A DNA stretch of 10,336 nt from positions 1 to 10,336 of the forward strand of contig JADGON010000456.1 of the NCBI GenBank assembly GCA_017882945.1, given 5' to 3'. The translations under genes were made by a program, and so were the position numbers. Positions 1 to 5,932 of this stretch are shown here, piece by piece. Under the pieces are notes generated by a model. It worked only from the letters and a program-made list of their open reading frames with translations. It was not told the DNA's origin and made no database searches. Numbering within the stretch: the stretch's first letter is position 1; each line of letters opens with the position of its first letter. The DNA comes from Acidimicrobiia bacterium (lineage in GTDB: Bacteria; Actinomycetota; Acidimicrobiia; IMCC26256; JAENVU01).

Positions 1-981
1 CGGCGGCGGCGGCGGGGAGACCGGGGGAACGCTCGGGGGCGGCGCGACGGGTGGCGGCACCGTGGTCGGTGCGGGCGGCGCGATGGCGGTGCTCGAGATC
101 ACCTGCGACGGAGTGCCACCGAACACGTAGACCGGGTCGCCCACGTGCACCAGCGTGTGGAAGTACTCCGCGATGTGCATCGGGATGCGCGTGCAGCCGT
201 GTGAGGCCGGCGACGTCGGCACCGAGTCGTAGCCGTGCACCGCGATGCCCCCGTTGAAGTAGAAGGGGTTGTACAGCTGGCCCAGGGGTGACTTGTCCCA
301 CCCGTTGACGAAGCGCTGGTACGTGAACCGCCCGGACGGTGTGTTGGCGTACTCGCAGATGTGGCGGGTCGGGTTCACCCGCGGCGTGTTGTAGCAGTAG
401 CGCTGCCCGGAGCCACTCGACGTCGTGGTGATCAGCCGCACCTGGTAGTTCTCGTAGAGCGTGATCACCTGCTTGGTGATGTCGATCTCGGTGCGGTTCG
501 CCTCACCGGTGGGCTGCAGCGGAGCGGGGTACTGGAAGTTCGCCAGCGCGAGGGCTTCAGCGGGGCCGATGCTTCCGGTGCGCGGCGCGCCGATGATCTT
601 CTGCAGCGCCTCGACCGCGTAGGTCATCGCGCCGCCGTACTTCCCGTCGACGGCACCCGGATCGAAGTGGATGTCGACGAACCGCTGCTGGTACGCCTTG
701 ACGATGTCACCGCTCGCCCCCGGCCCCATGGTCCCGCCCGGGATCGGTGGGAGCATCGCCGGCTTCGGCTGCACCAGCCCGGGCCGGGTCGTGGTCGTGC
801 TCACGGCGATCGTGGTGGTCGTGCTGGGGTGGTCGGCGACGCCCCGCGCGCTGCGCAGGTCGGCGGAGGCCGACGACGGCGAATCCGAGCGCGCCAGCGC
901 GTAGGCGACTCCGGCGATGGCGATCAGCCCGACCACCGCCCCGACGGTCACCCAGATCCACGGACGCGCGAGCTTCTTCAG
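1..981 (-). CDS. Exported L,D-transpeptidase (YkuD) with peptidoglycan-binding domain, C-terminus cut by window edge
   Basis: Likely makes 3-3 cross-links in peptidoglycan, or attaches proteins to it, outside the membrane. From the proposed start the protein reads as follows: a short basic N-terminus (KKLAR), a hydrophobic helix at about residues 8-27, a Ser/Thr-rich linker (28-67), a PG_binding_1-like domain (about 88-147), and a YkuD domain (about 163-288). The YkuD signature is visible as H249-G then S260-H-G-C263-T-R265, with C263 as the catalytic nucleophile. A tail made mostly of proline and alanine follows from about residue 300 and leaves the window at position 1, so the stop is not seen. 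The start is unusual. An in-frame stop lies at 1060-1062, and no ATG, GTG or TTG occurs before the membrane helix. The best start is CTG at 979-981, preceded by AGAAGG ten bases upstream. The alternative is GTG at 949-951, inside the helix. Family call is firm; start and exact substrate are uncertain. Confidence 0.88.
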   Translation of the reverse strand, partial: MKKLARPWIWVTVGAVVGLIAIAGVAYALARSDSPSSASADLRSARGVADHPSTTTTIAVSTTTTRPGLVQPKPAMLPPIPGGTMGPGASGDIVKAYQQRFVDIHFDPGAVDGKYGGAMTYAVEALQKIIGAPRTGSIGPAEALALANFQYPAPLQPTGEANRTEIDITKQVITLYENYQVRLITTTSSGSGQRYCYNTPRVNPTRHICEYANTPSGRFTYQRFVNGWDKSPLGQLYNPFYFNGGIAVHGYDSVPTSPASHGCTRIPMHIAEYFHTLVHVGDPVYVFGGTPSQVISSTAIAPPAPTTVPPPVAPPPSVPPVSPPPPP

Positions 982-1064
982 GGGTGTCCGGCCTTCTCGT
1001 ACGGGGGCTCCAGGAGGCGCGATCGTATCGACGACACGGTTCCTGCGGGGGTCGCGAGTCTAAC

Positions 1065-1080
1065 TTGACCGTTGGGTCAA
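1065..1080. promoter_or_regulatory. Palindromic operator TTGACC-N4-GGTCAA
   Basis: A perfect 6+6 base inverted repeat with a four-base spacer (GTTG) lies in the divergent gap between the transpeptidase and the monooxygenase. Its left arm doubles as a -35 hexamer (TTGACC), so a bound protein would block transcription of the monooxygenase-hydrolase unit. The size and symmetry fit TetR-family operators; that family assignment is inference. A second site with the same design precedes the acyl-CoA dehydrogenase at 9638-9653. Confidence 0.6.
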
Positions 1081-1092
1081 GAGCAGTATCGT
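1065..1092 (+). promoter_or_regulatory. Promoter of the monooxygenase-hydrolase unit, probably leaderless
   Basis: TTGACC (1065-1070) is followed after 16 bases by TATCGT (1087-1092), which fits the actinobacterial TANNNT -10 pattern. Only eight bases separate it from the GTG start at 1101, and no Shine-Dalgarno sequence is present there. Transcription would therefore start at or next to the start codon. This is read from the sequence alone; no start-site data support it. Confidence 0.5.
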
Positions 1093-1100
1093 TCGAGCCC

Positions 1101-2270
1101 GTGCGCTGCTTCGCATTCCATCTGATGCCGTACATCGGGTTGGACCCGGCCTACGAGGGCCCCGCGTGGGTGACGGTGCCGAACTCGCTGTACGACCCCG
1201 GGGTCGGTCACCAGCTCTACAACCGCTACCTCGATGAGCTGATCTACGCCGAGGAGCTGGGCTTCGACGGCGTCTGCGTGAACGAGCACCACCAGAACGC
1301 GTACGGCAACATGCCCTCGCCCAACCTGATCGCGTCGATCCTTGCCCGCCAGACGTCGCGCCTGAAGATCGCGGTCGTCGGCAACGCGCTGCCGCTCTAC
1401 GACCCGCCGACGCGTGTCGCCGAGGAGTTCGCCATGATCGACGTGATCAGCGGCGGCCGGCTCATCGCAGGGATGGTCGTCGGCGGCGGGCCTGAGTACT
1501 ACTCGTTCTCGGTCAACCCGTCCTACGCGCGTGAACGGTTCCGGGAGGCCCACGATCTGATCAAGAAGGCGTGGACCGAGCCGGGTCCGTTCGAGTGGGT
1601 GGGCAAGCACTTCCGGATCCGCTACGTGAACCCGTGGCCCCGACCGATCCAGCAGCCGCATCCGGAGATCTGGATCCCGGGCGCCGGATCGCTCGAGACG
1701 TTCGAGTTCGTCGCCCGCAACCGCTACTCCTACATGGGCATCCCGTACTTCCGGTTCGACGTGTTCGAGCGCTACTTCTCGATGTTTCGCGACGCGTGCG
1801 AGGCCGAGGGCTACACCGCCGACCCGCTCCAGGCCGGTTGGCTCGTGCCGATCTACGTCGCCGAGACGGACGAGCAGGCCCGCAAGGAGTACGAGGAACA
1901 CCTCTGGTACTTCGTGAAGCGGTTGCTGCCGGGGATCACGATCCAGCCTCCCGGCTACACCTCCGCCCGGTCGCTCGCCAGCATCCTCAAGGCGTCCGGC
2001 ACGTTCATGCTCAACGTGGAGACCTGGGAGGAGATCATCGAAGGTCGCTACGCGATCGTCGGATCTCCCGAGACCGTCGCCGATACGCTCGTCGACAGCC
2101 TCAGCCGGCTCGGCACCGGGAACCTACTCGGCCTCTTCCAGCTCGGCAGCCTGCCGCACGATCTGACCACCAGGAACATGCAGCTCTTCGCGGACAAGGT
2201 GATGCCCCGCCTGCGCGCGGAGTTCCCCGAAGGTGGTCCGGTGTACCGCCCGCCCGTCGGAGTCGCCTGA
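1101..2270 (+). CDS. LLM class flavin-dependent oxidoreductase (luciferase-like monooxygenase)
   Basis: A 389-residue protein of the bacterial luciferase-like superfamily. It is a TIM-barrel enzyme that uses reduced FMN or F420 to oxidise an organic substrate; the substrate cannot be read from sequence. Family hallmarks are FDGVCVNEHH at about residues 55-64, the stretch about 94-120 containing LYDPPTRVAEEFAMIDVISGGR-like barrel residues, and GMVVGGGPEYY near 124-134. The later GSPETVADTL motif is typical of the C-terminal cofactor-binding part. The open frame extends far upstream, but that part is arginine-rich and antisense to the transpeptidase. GTG at 1101 (MRCFAFHLMPY) is the natural start; ATG at 1125 is an alternative. 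The stop overlaps the hydrolase start by one base (TGATG), which implies a two-gene operon. Luciferase-like enzymes paired with alpha/beta hydrolases often act in ring or ester catabolism, for example Baeyer-Villiger oxidation followed by ester cleavage. That role is inference here. Confidence 0.9.
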   Translation: MRCFAFHLMPYIGLDPAYEGPAWVTVPNSLYDPGVGHQLYNRYLDELIYAEELGFDGVCVNEHHQNAYGNMPSPNLIASILARQTSRLKIAVVGNALPLYDPPTRVAEEFAMIDVISGGRLIAGMVVGGGPEYYSFSVNPSYARERFREAHDLIKKAWTEPGPFEWVGKHFRIRYVNPWPRPIQQPHPEIWIPGAGSLETFEFVARNRYSYMGIPYFRFDVFERYFSMFRDACEAEGYTADPLQAGWLVPIYVAETDEQARKEYEEHLWYFVKRLLPGITIQPPGYTSARSLASILKASGTFMLNVETWEEIIEGRYAIVGSPETVADTLVDSLSRLGTGNLLGLFQLGSLPHDLTTRNMQLFADKVMPRLRAEFPEGGPVYRPPVGVA

Positions 2271-3079
2271 TGGTGGCGTTCACCGAGGAGCTCGTCGACG
2301 CGCCGGTCGGCAAGATCCAGCTCTGGCGCGGGGGCAGCGGTCCGCAGCTCGTGTACCTCCACTCGGCCGGCGGCGAGAACGTGAACCCCGCGCTCGAACA
2401 GCTCGCCGAGTCTTTCGAGGTGCTGGTCCCGATCTTCCCCGGGTTCGCCGAGTCCGAAGGGATCGAGGAGATCGACGGCATGGAGGATGCGGTCTTCCAC
2501 CTCCTCGACCTCTGGGAGATCCTCGGACTCGACGCCCCGCCGATCCTCGGTCTCTCGCTCGGCGGCTGGCTCGCGCTCGAGCTGGCGACGCGGTACCCCG
2601 AGCGGGTCTCCAAGATGGTGCTGGTCAACCCGGTGGGGTTGCACCTCGACGAGGCGCCCATCGCGGAGATGTTCGGGCGGACCCCGGGTGAGCTCGCCGA
2701 CATGCTCTTCGCCGACCAGAGCTACCCGCTGGCCGCGGCCATGCACGAGATGGACGCGTTCGCCGGCGACGTCGGCAAGGAGACCGAGATCCCGCTCGAG
2801 TTCGTCCTGCCGATGTGGAAGGCCCTCGGCGCGACGGCCCGGCTCGGCTGGGACCCGTACCTGCACAATCCGAAGCTGCGCGGCCGCCTCCGCCGCATCA
2901 CCGCACCGACGCTCATCGTCGCCGGCGCACAAGACGGTCTCGTTCCGCTCGTCTACGCGGAGACGTTCGCCGCCGAGATCCCGGGTGCGCGCCTCGAAGT
3001 CATCGAAGGTGCCGCGCACTGGTTGCCGTTCGAGAAGCCGGATGAGCTGAGCGCGCTCGTTCAAGCCTTCCTGGCGTAG
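2270..3079 (+). CDS. Alpha/beta hydrolase (serine hydrolase fold)
   Basis: A 269-residue cytoplasmic alpha/beta hydrolase of normal length. The catalytic triad is visible: S96 in the nucleophile elbow GLSLGG (94-99), D222 in AGAQDGLVP, and H250 in GAAHWLPFEKP. The oxyanion-hole strand is LVYLHSAGGE (about 28-36). A lid or cap region lies at about 125-200 and is rich in acidic and hydrophobic residues. The start ATG shares one base with the monooxygenase stop. GGAG at 2259-2262 sits seven bases upstream, so translation is probably coupled. The product may hydrolyse an ester or lactone formed by the upstream monooxygenase, or cleave a C-C bond as meta-cleavage hydrolases do; the sequence does not decide between these. 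No signal peptide is present. Confidence 0.9.
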   Translation: MVAFTEELVDAPVGKIQLWRGGSGPQLVYLHSAGGENVNPALEQLAESFEVLVPIFPGFAESEGIEEIDGMEDAVFHLLDLWEILGLDAPPILGLSLGGWLALELATRYPERVSKMVLVNPVGLHLDEAPIAEMFGRTPGELADMLFADQSYPLAAAMHEMDAFAGDVGKETEIPLEFVLPMWKALGATARLGWDPYLHNPKLRGRLRRITAPTLIVAGAQDGLVPLVYAETFAAEIPGARLEVIEGAAHWLPFEKPDELSALVQAFLA

Positions 3080-3090
3080 AAAGCCCGGGA

Positions 3091-3118
3091 AGCCGACGAC
3101 TTTGCTACCCGGTCGGCT
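3091..3118. terminator. Possible bidirectional hairpin between convergent genes
   Basis: AGCCGAC (3091-3097) and GTCGGCT (3112-3118) form a perfect seven-base inverted repeat around a 14-base loop. It sits exactly where the hydrolase (ends 3079) and the minus-strand small gene (stop 3105-3107) converge, as expected for a shared transcription end. There is no T-run on either strand, so intrinsic termination is unproven. Confidence 0.3.
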
Positions 3119-3284
3119 GACTCTCTTCCTCGAGCAGCTGCTCCAGTGCATCCGGGGTGCCCGGGATGGCGAGGCGCAGATCGAGGAGGAAGTCGAGGAC
3201 TTCGGCGCCCGAGACGAGATCACGGCTGCCGAAGCGCTCGAGCGCTGCGTCGATCATGCTGGTGAGTGCGATCTGGTCGGCCAT
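3105..3284 (-). CDS. Small conserved-looking protein of unknown function, 59 residues
   Basis: I do not recognise this protein. It begins MADQIALTSMIDAALERFGS and ends with an acidic tail, EQLLEEESQPTG. The body is predicted helical, with amphipathic leucine spacing (VLDFLLDLRLAI at about 29-40). There is no cysteine, signal peptide or membrane segment, so it is probably a small soluble helical protein, perhaps a partner of another protein. The case for a real gene rests on a clear Shine-Dalgarno sequence (GGGAGGA, five bases before ATG at 3282-3284), plausible amino-acid composition, and a fit between the hydrolase and sufU with an upstream gap of about 120 bases. The frame stays open further upstream, but that part is low-quality sequence overlapping sufU's end. 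It may be read through from the sufU operon or have its own promoter. Confidence 0.65.
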   Translation of the reverse strand: MADQIALTSMIDAALERFGSRDLVSGAEVLDFLLDLRLAIPGTPDALEQLLEEESQPTG

Positions 3285-3313
3285 GGGGTTCCTCCCGTTG
3301 GGCGTAGTGATCA

Positions 3314-3410
3314 ACCTACCTTGCGGGCGTTCCATGCCCGTGTCAGGAAGGTTTCTTCCCTGAGAAGTCTTTCGGCACACCAGCACGCGAATGTAGGTAC
3401 TCCGACCTAC
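3314..3410. repeat. Three ACCTAC hexamers, two of them forming an inverted repeat, upstream of the small gene
   Basis: GTAGGT (3393-3398) and ACCTAC (3405-3410) form a perfect inverted repeat with a six-base loop that overlaps the sufU stop codon (3407-3409). A third ACCTAC lies at 3314-3319. Between them is an imperfect hairpin (3344-3350 with 3355-3362). The gap holds no other gene. The repeats could be an operator or RNA structure for the small gene, or the end of the sufU transcript; nothing here decides. Confidence 0.35.
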
Positions 3411-3889
3411 GACGGGACCGAGACTTCGTCGAGACCCTGCTGGAGGGTGTTCCACGCCAAGGTCGCGCACTTGATCCGAACGGGGAACTTCACCACTCCC
3501 TGCAGTGCCTCGAGGTCACCGAGAGCGACCCCGTCGAGCTCGGCCTGCAGGTCAGCGCCATCGGACTCGCCTTCGAGCTTCGACTCGTGGATCGACATGA
3601 GCGCCTTGAACGCGCTGATCAGCTGGCGCGCTTCGGCCAACGTCTTGCCCTTGACCGCGGCGCTCATCATCGATGTTGAGGCCTGGCTGATCGAACAACC
3701 CTGGCCCCCGATCTTCACGTCGACCACCTTGTCGCCCTCGACCACGAGGTAGAGGACGACCTCGTCGCCGCACAGCGGGTTGAACCCCTCGGACTTGTGG
3801 GCGGGAGGCGTCGGGAGCTCACCTCGGTTCCGCGGCGAGCGGTAGTGATCCAGGATGATCTCGCGATAGAGGTCTTCGAGTCCGGGCAC
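3407..3889 (-). CDS. sufU: Fe-S assembly sulfur-transfer protein SufU
   Basis: A 160-residue SufU. In characterised Firmicutes and Actinobacteria it is the zinc-bound acceptor that takes persulfide sulfur from SufS and passes it on to the SufBCD scaffold. The metal and sulfur residues are in place: C40-G-D42 (FNPLCGDEV), C65 (GGQGCSISQAS) and C141 (VRIKCATLAW). The long stretch between C65 and C141, including the acidic loop at about 102-125 (HESKLEGESDGADLQAEL), is the insertion that separates SufU from IscU. It looks some 14 residues longer than in Bacillus subtilis SufU, from memory of that protein's numbering. The start is GTG at 3887-3889, with AAGGA nine bases upstream overlapping the sufS stop. 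Only 12 bases separate the two genes, so they are co-transcribed. It is the last gene of the minus-strand run, or second to last if the small gene is included. Confidence 0.95.
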   Translation of the reverse strand: MPGLEDLYREIILDHYRSPRNRGELPTPPAHKSEGFNPLCGDEVVLYLVVEGDKVVDVKIGGQGCSISQASTSMMSAAVKGKTLAEARQLISAFKALMSIHESKLEGESDGADLQAELDGVALGDLEALQGVVKFPVRIKCATLAWNTLQQGLDEVSVPS

Positions 3890-3901
3890 GGTGTCCGATC
3901 C

Positions 3902-5134
3902 TTAGGGTGCGAAGAACTTCTCGGCTTTGGCCAGAGCCTCGACGAGCGCGTCGGCGTCGGCCTGGTCGTTGTAGACGTAGAACGAGGCGCGGGTCGTGGC
4001 GGGAACCCCCAGTACGCGCATCAGAGGCTTGGCGCAATGGTGCCCCGCCCGGACGCACACCGCGTCCTCGTCGAGCACCTGCGAGATGTCGTGGGCGTGG
4101 ATGCCCTCGAACAGGAACGAGATGGCCCCGCCCCGCACCGCGACGTCTCGCGGTCCGTAGATCGTGATCTTCTCCCCGAGCCGGTCGTCGAGCGCGTCGA
4201 GGGTGTACCGGGTGAGCTCGACCTCGTGGCTGCGCACGTCGTCCATCCCGAGCGCCTCGAGGTACTCGACGGCCGCGCCGAACCCGATGGCCTCGGCGAT
4301 CGCCGGGGTTCCGGCCTCGAACTTCCACGGCACGTCGTTCGTGGTGAACCCGTCCTTGCGGACGTCGCGGATCATCTCGCCACCACCCAGGAACGGCGGC
4401 ATCGCCTCGAGCAGCTCGCGGCGGGCCCACAACGCGCCGATGCCCGATGGGCCGAGCATCTTGTGGGCGGTGATCGCCACGAAGTCGGCGTCCCAGTCCT
4501 GGACGTCGATCGAGAGGTGCGGTGCCGCCTGGCTCGCGTCGACCAGCACCAGCGCGCCGGCCGCGTGGGCCGCGCGGGCGAGTGGACCGATGTCGTTGAT
4601 CGTGCCGAGCACGTTGGACATCGCGGTGATCGCGAGCAGCTTCGCCCCGCGCAGCAGCTCGCCGATCGACGTGAGATCGAGGCGGAAGTCCGCAGTGAGG
4701 GGGATCCAGCGCAGCACGATCCCGCGCTCCTCGGCCAGCATCAGCCAGGGGACGATGTTGGCGTGGTGCTCCATCTCGCTGAGCACGACGACGTCACCCT
4801 CGTGCAGGTTGGTCCGGCCCCAGGTGTACGCGACGAGGTTGATCGCCTCGGTCGCGTTGCGGACGAAGACGATCTCTTCGGTCTGGCGTGCCTTGATGAA
4901 GCGCGCGACCTTCGCCCGCGCGGCCTCGTAGGCCTGCGTGGATTCGTCGGCGATCGTGTAGACGCCGCGATGCACGTTGGCGTAGGAGGTGCGGTACAGG
5001 TGATCCATCGCGTCGAGCACCGCGGTGGGCTTCTCCGAGCTCGACGCGCTGTCGAGGTACACGAGCCGCTTGTCGTGCACCTTGCGCTCGAGGATCGGGA
5101 AGTCGAGCTTGATCTTGGCGACGTCGAGGCTCAT
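3902..5134 (-). CDS. sufS: Cysteine desulfurase SufS
   Basis: A 410-residue PLP enzyme (class V aminotransferase fold) that removes sulfur from cysteine, giving alanine and an enzyme persulfide for Fe-S cluster assembly. Visible active-site parts are the PLP-binding lysine K225 in AITAHKMLGPSG, D199-x-x-Q202 (VDASQAAPH), H124 in EMEHHANIVPW, and the persulfide cysteine C367 in RAGHHCAKPLM. The closing arginine motif is TRASFYVYN (about 381-389). The short loop around C367 is the SufS type rather than IscS/NifS. The usual LDNAAS near the N-terminus is here LDSASSSEKP, a small variation. The ATG overlaps the sufC stop by one base (TGATG), with GGAAGG just upstream. Because it directly follows ergothioneine genes that lack EgtE, and EgtE is a PLP enzyme of the same broad fold, a side role as C-S lyase is conceivable. 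The sufU partner makes SufS the primary call. Confidence 0.96.
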   Translation of the reverse strand: MSLDVAKIKLDFPILERKVHDKRLVYLDSASSSEKPTAVLDAMDHLYRTSYANVHRGVYTIADESTQAYEAARAKVARFIKARQTEEIVFVRNATEAINLVAYTWGRTNLHEGDVVVLSEMEHHANIVPWLMLAEERGIVLRWIPLTADFRLDLTSIGELLRGAKLLAITAMSNVLGTINDIGPLARAAHAAGALVLVDASQAAPHLSIDVQDWDADFVAITAHKMLGPSGIGALWARRELLEAMPPFLGGGEMIRDVRKDGFTTNDVPWKFEAGTPAIAEAIGFGAAVEYLEALGMDDVRSHEVELTRYTLDALDDRLGEKITIYGPRDVAVRGGAISFLFEGIHAHDISQVLDEDAVCVRAGHHCAKPLMRVLGVPATTRASFYVYNDQADADALVEALAKAEKFFAP

Positions 5135-5904
5135 CAGGCCGCCTTCCGGAACGCGTCAAAGCCTTCCGTCTCGACCCGCCGCGCGAGCTCCGGTCCGCCG
5201 GACTCGACGATCTTGCCGTCGAGCAGGATGTGCACGAAGTCCGGTGTGAGGTGCTCGAGGATGCGCTGGTAGTGCGTGATCAGGAGGATGCCGAGCTCCG
5301 GCCGGTCCTTGCGCACCTCGTGGATGCCGTGTGCGACGACTCGGAGCGCGTCGATGTCCAGGCCGGAGTCCGTCTCGTCGAGCACCGCGAAGTCCGGTTC
5401 CATGAGGGCCATCTGCAAGATCTCGTTGCGCTTCTTCTCGCCGCCGGAGAAGCCCTCGTTGAGGTAGCGCTCCGTGAAGCGCTCGTCCATGCCGAGGCGC
5501 TTCATCCAGTCGATCAGCGCGAGGCGCACCTCGAGCACGGAGAGGTCCGGGATCCCCTTGCGAATCGACATGGCCTGGCGCAGGAAGTTGAAGACGCTGA
5601 CCCCCGGGATCTCCTCGGGGTGCTGGAAGCCCAGGAAGAGGCCCCGCGCCGCGCGGTCCTCGGTGGGCAGCGCGGTGACGTCCTCGCCCTTGAAGAGGAT
5701 CCGGCCGCGGGTGACCTTGTAGGCGGGATTCGCGAGCAGCGTGTTGGCCAGCGTCGACTTGCCGGATCCGTTCGGGCCCATGAGCGCGTGGACCTCCCCG
5801 GCGCGGGCCGAGAGCGAGAGGCCGTTCAGGATCGGGTTGCCGTCGGCGGCGACGACGAGGTCGTCGATCTGGAGCAGAGCTGGGGCGTCGGTCACAGCCT
5901 CCAT
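5134..5904 (-). CDS. sufC: Fe-S cluster assembly ATPase SufC
   Basis: A 256-residue cytoplasmic ABC-type ATPase that powers the SufBCD scaffold. From ATG 5904 the motifs are Walker A GPNGSGKST (43-51), Q-loop Q94 in LGFQHPEEIPG, signature FSGGEKKR (152-159), Walker B AVLDETDSGLD with catalytic E177, and the H-switch H211 in LLITHYQRIL. The ETDSGLDIDAL stretch is characteristic of SufC rather than of transporter ATPases. The frame is open to 5988, but the extra residues lie inside egtD and look unnatural. Two starts compete: ATG 5902-5904, ten bases after the egtD stop, and GTG 5893-5895, exactly seven bases after a TACAAT box. No good Shine-Dalgarno precedes the ATG. Its usual partners sufB and sufD are absent from this neighbourhood; egtD occupies the place where sufD is normally found. 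Confidence 0.95.
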   Translation of the reverse strand: MEAVTDAPALLQIDDLVVAADGNPILNGLSLSARAGEVHALMGPNGSGKSTLANTLLANPAYKVTRGRILFKGEDVTALPTEDRAARGLFLGFQHPEEIPGVSVFNFLRQAMSIRKGIPDLSVLEVRLALIDWMKRLGMDERFTERYLNEGFSGGEKKRNEILQMALMEPDFAVLDETDSGLDIDALRVVAHGIHEVRKDRPELGILLITHYQRILEHLTPDFVHILLDGKIVESGGPELARRVETEGFDAFRKAA

Positions 5905-5932
5905 TGTAATTGCACTATCCCCGTAGTGGAAA
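5903..5932 (-). promoter_or_regulatory. Candidate internal promoter for sufCSU
   Basis: On the minus strand TTTCCA (5932-5927), 18 bases, then TACAAT (5908-5903) form a recognisable promoter. TACAAT differs from TATAAT at one position. Seven bases after it comes GTG (5895), so the transcript would begin at that codon and be leaderless. The patch is A/T-rich compared with its surroundings. It overlaps the end of egtD and would let the suf genes be expressed apart from the egt genes. Confidence 0.4.

Noticed and set aside
1..31. CGG-rich simple repeat at the left edge
   Set aside because: It is the proline codon run of the transpeptidase tail, not a separate repeat element.
747..1100. N-terminal extension of the monooxygenase frame
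   Set aside because: This part is antisense to the transpeptidase and reads as an arginine- and proline-rich string. Luciferase-like proteins begin near the residues encoded from 1101.
3324..3340. Small hairpin CGGGC-N7-GCCCG in the sufU/small-gene gap
   Set aside because: A five-base GC stem is expected by chance in DNA of this composition and it has no T-run.
3902..5134. Calling the PLP enzyme EgtE instead of SufS
   Set aside because: The persulfide cysteine loop RAGHHCAKPLM and the adjoining sufU identify SufS. The EgtE idea is kept only as a hypothesis of a second role.
3797..5272. Long plus-strand open frame of about 491 residues opposite sufS and sufU
   Set aside because: It is antisense to sufS, whose active-site residues are all in place. 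The translation is Arg/Asp/Val/His-rich low-complexity sequence, as expected from the mirror frame of a GC-rich gene.
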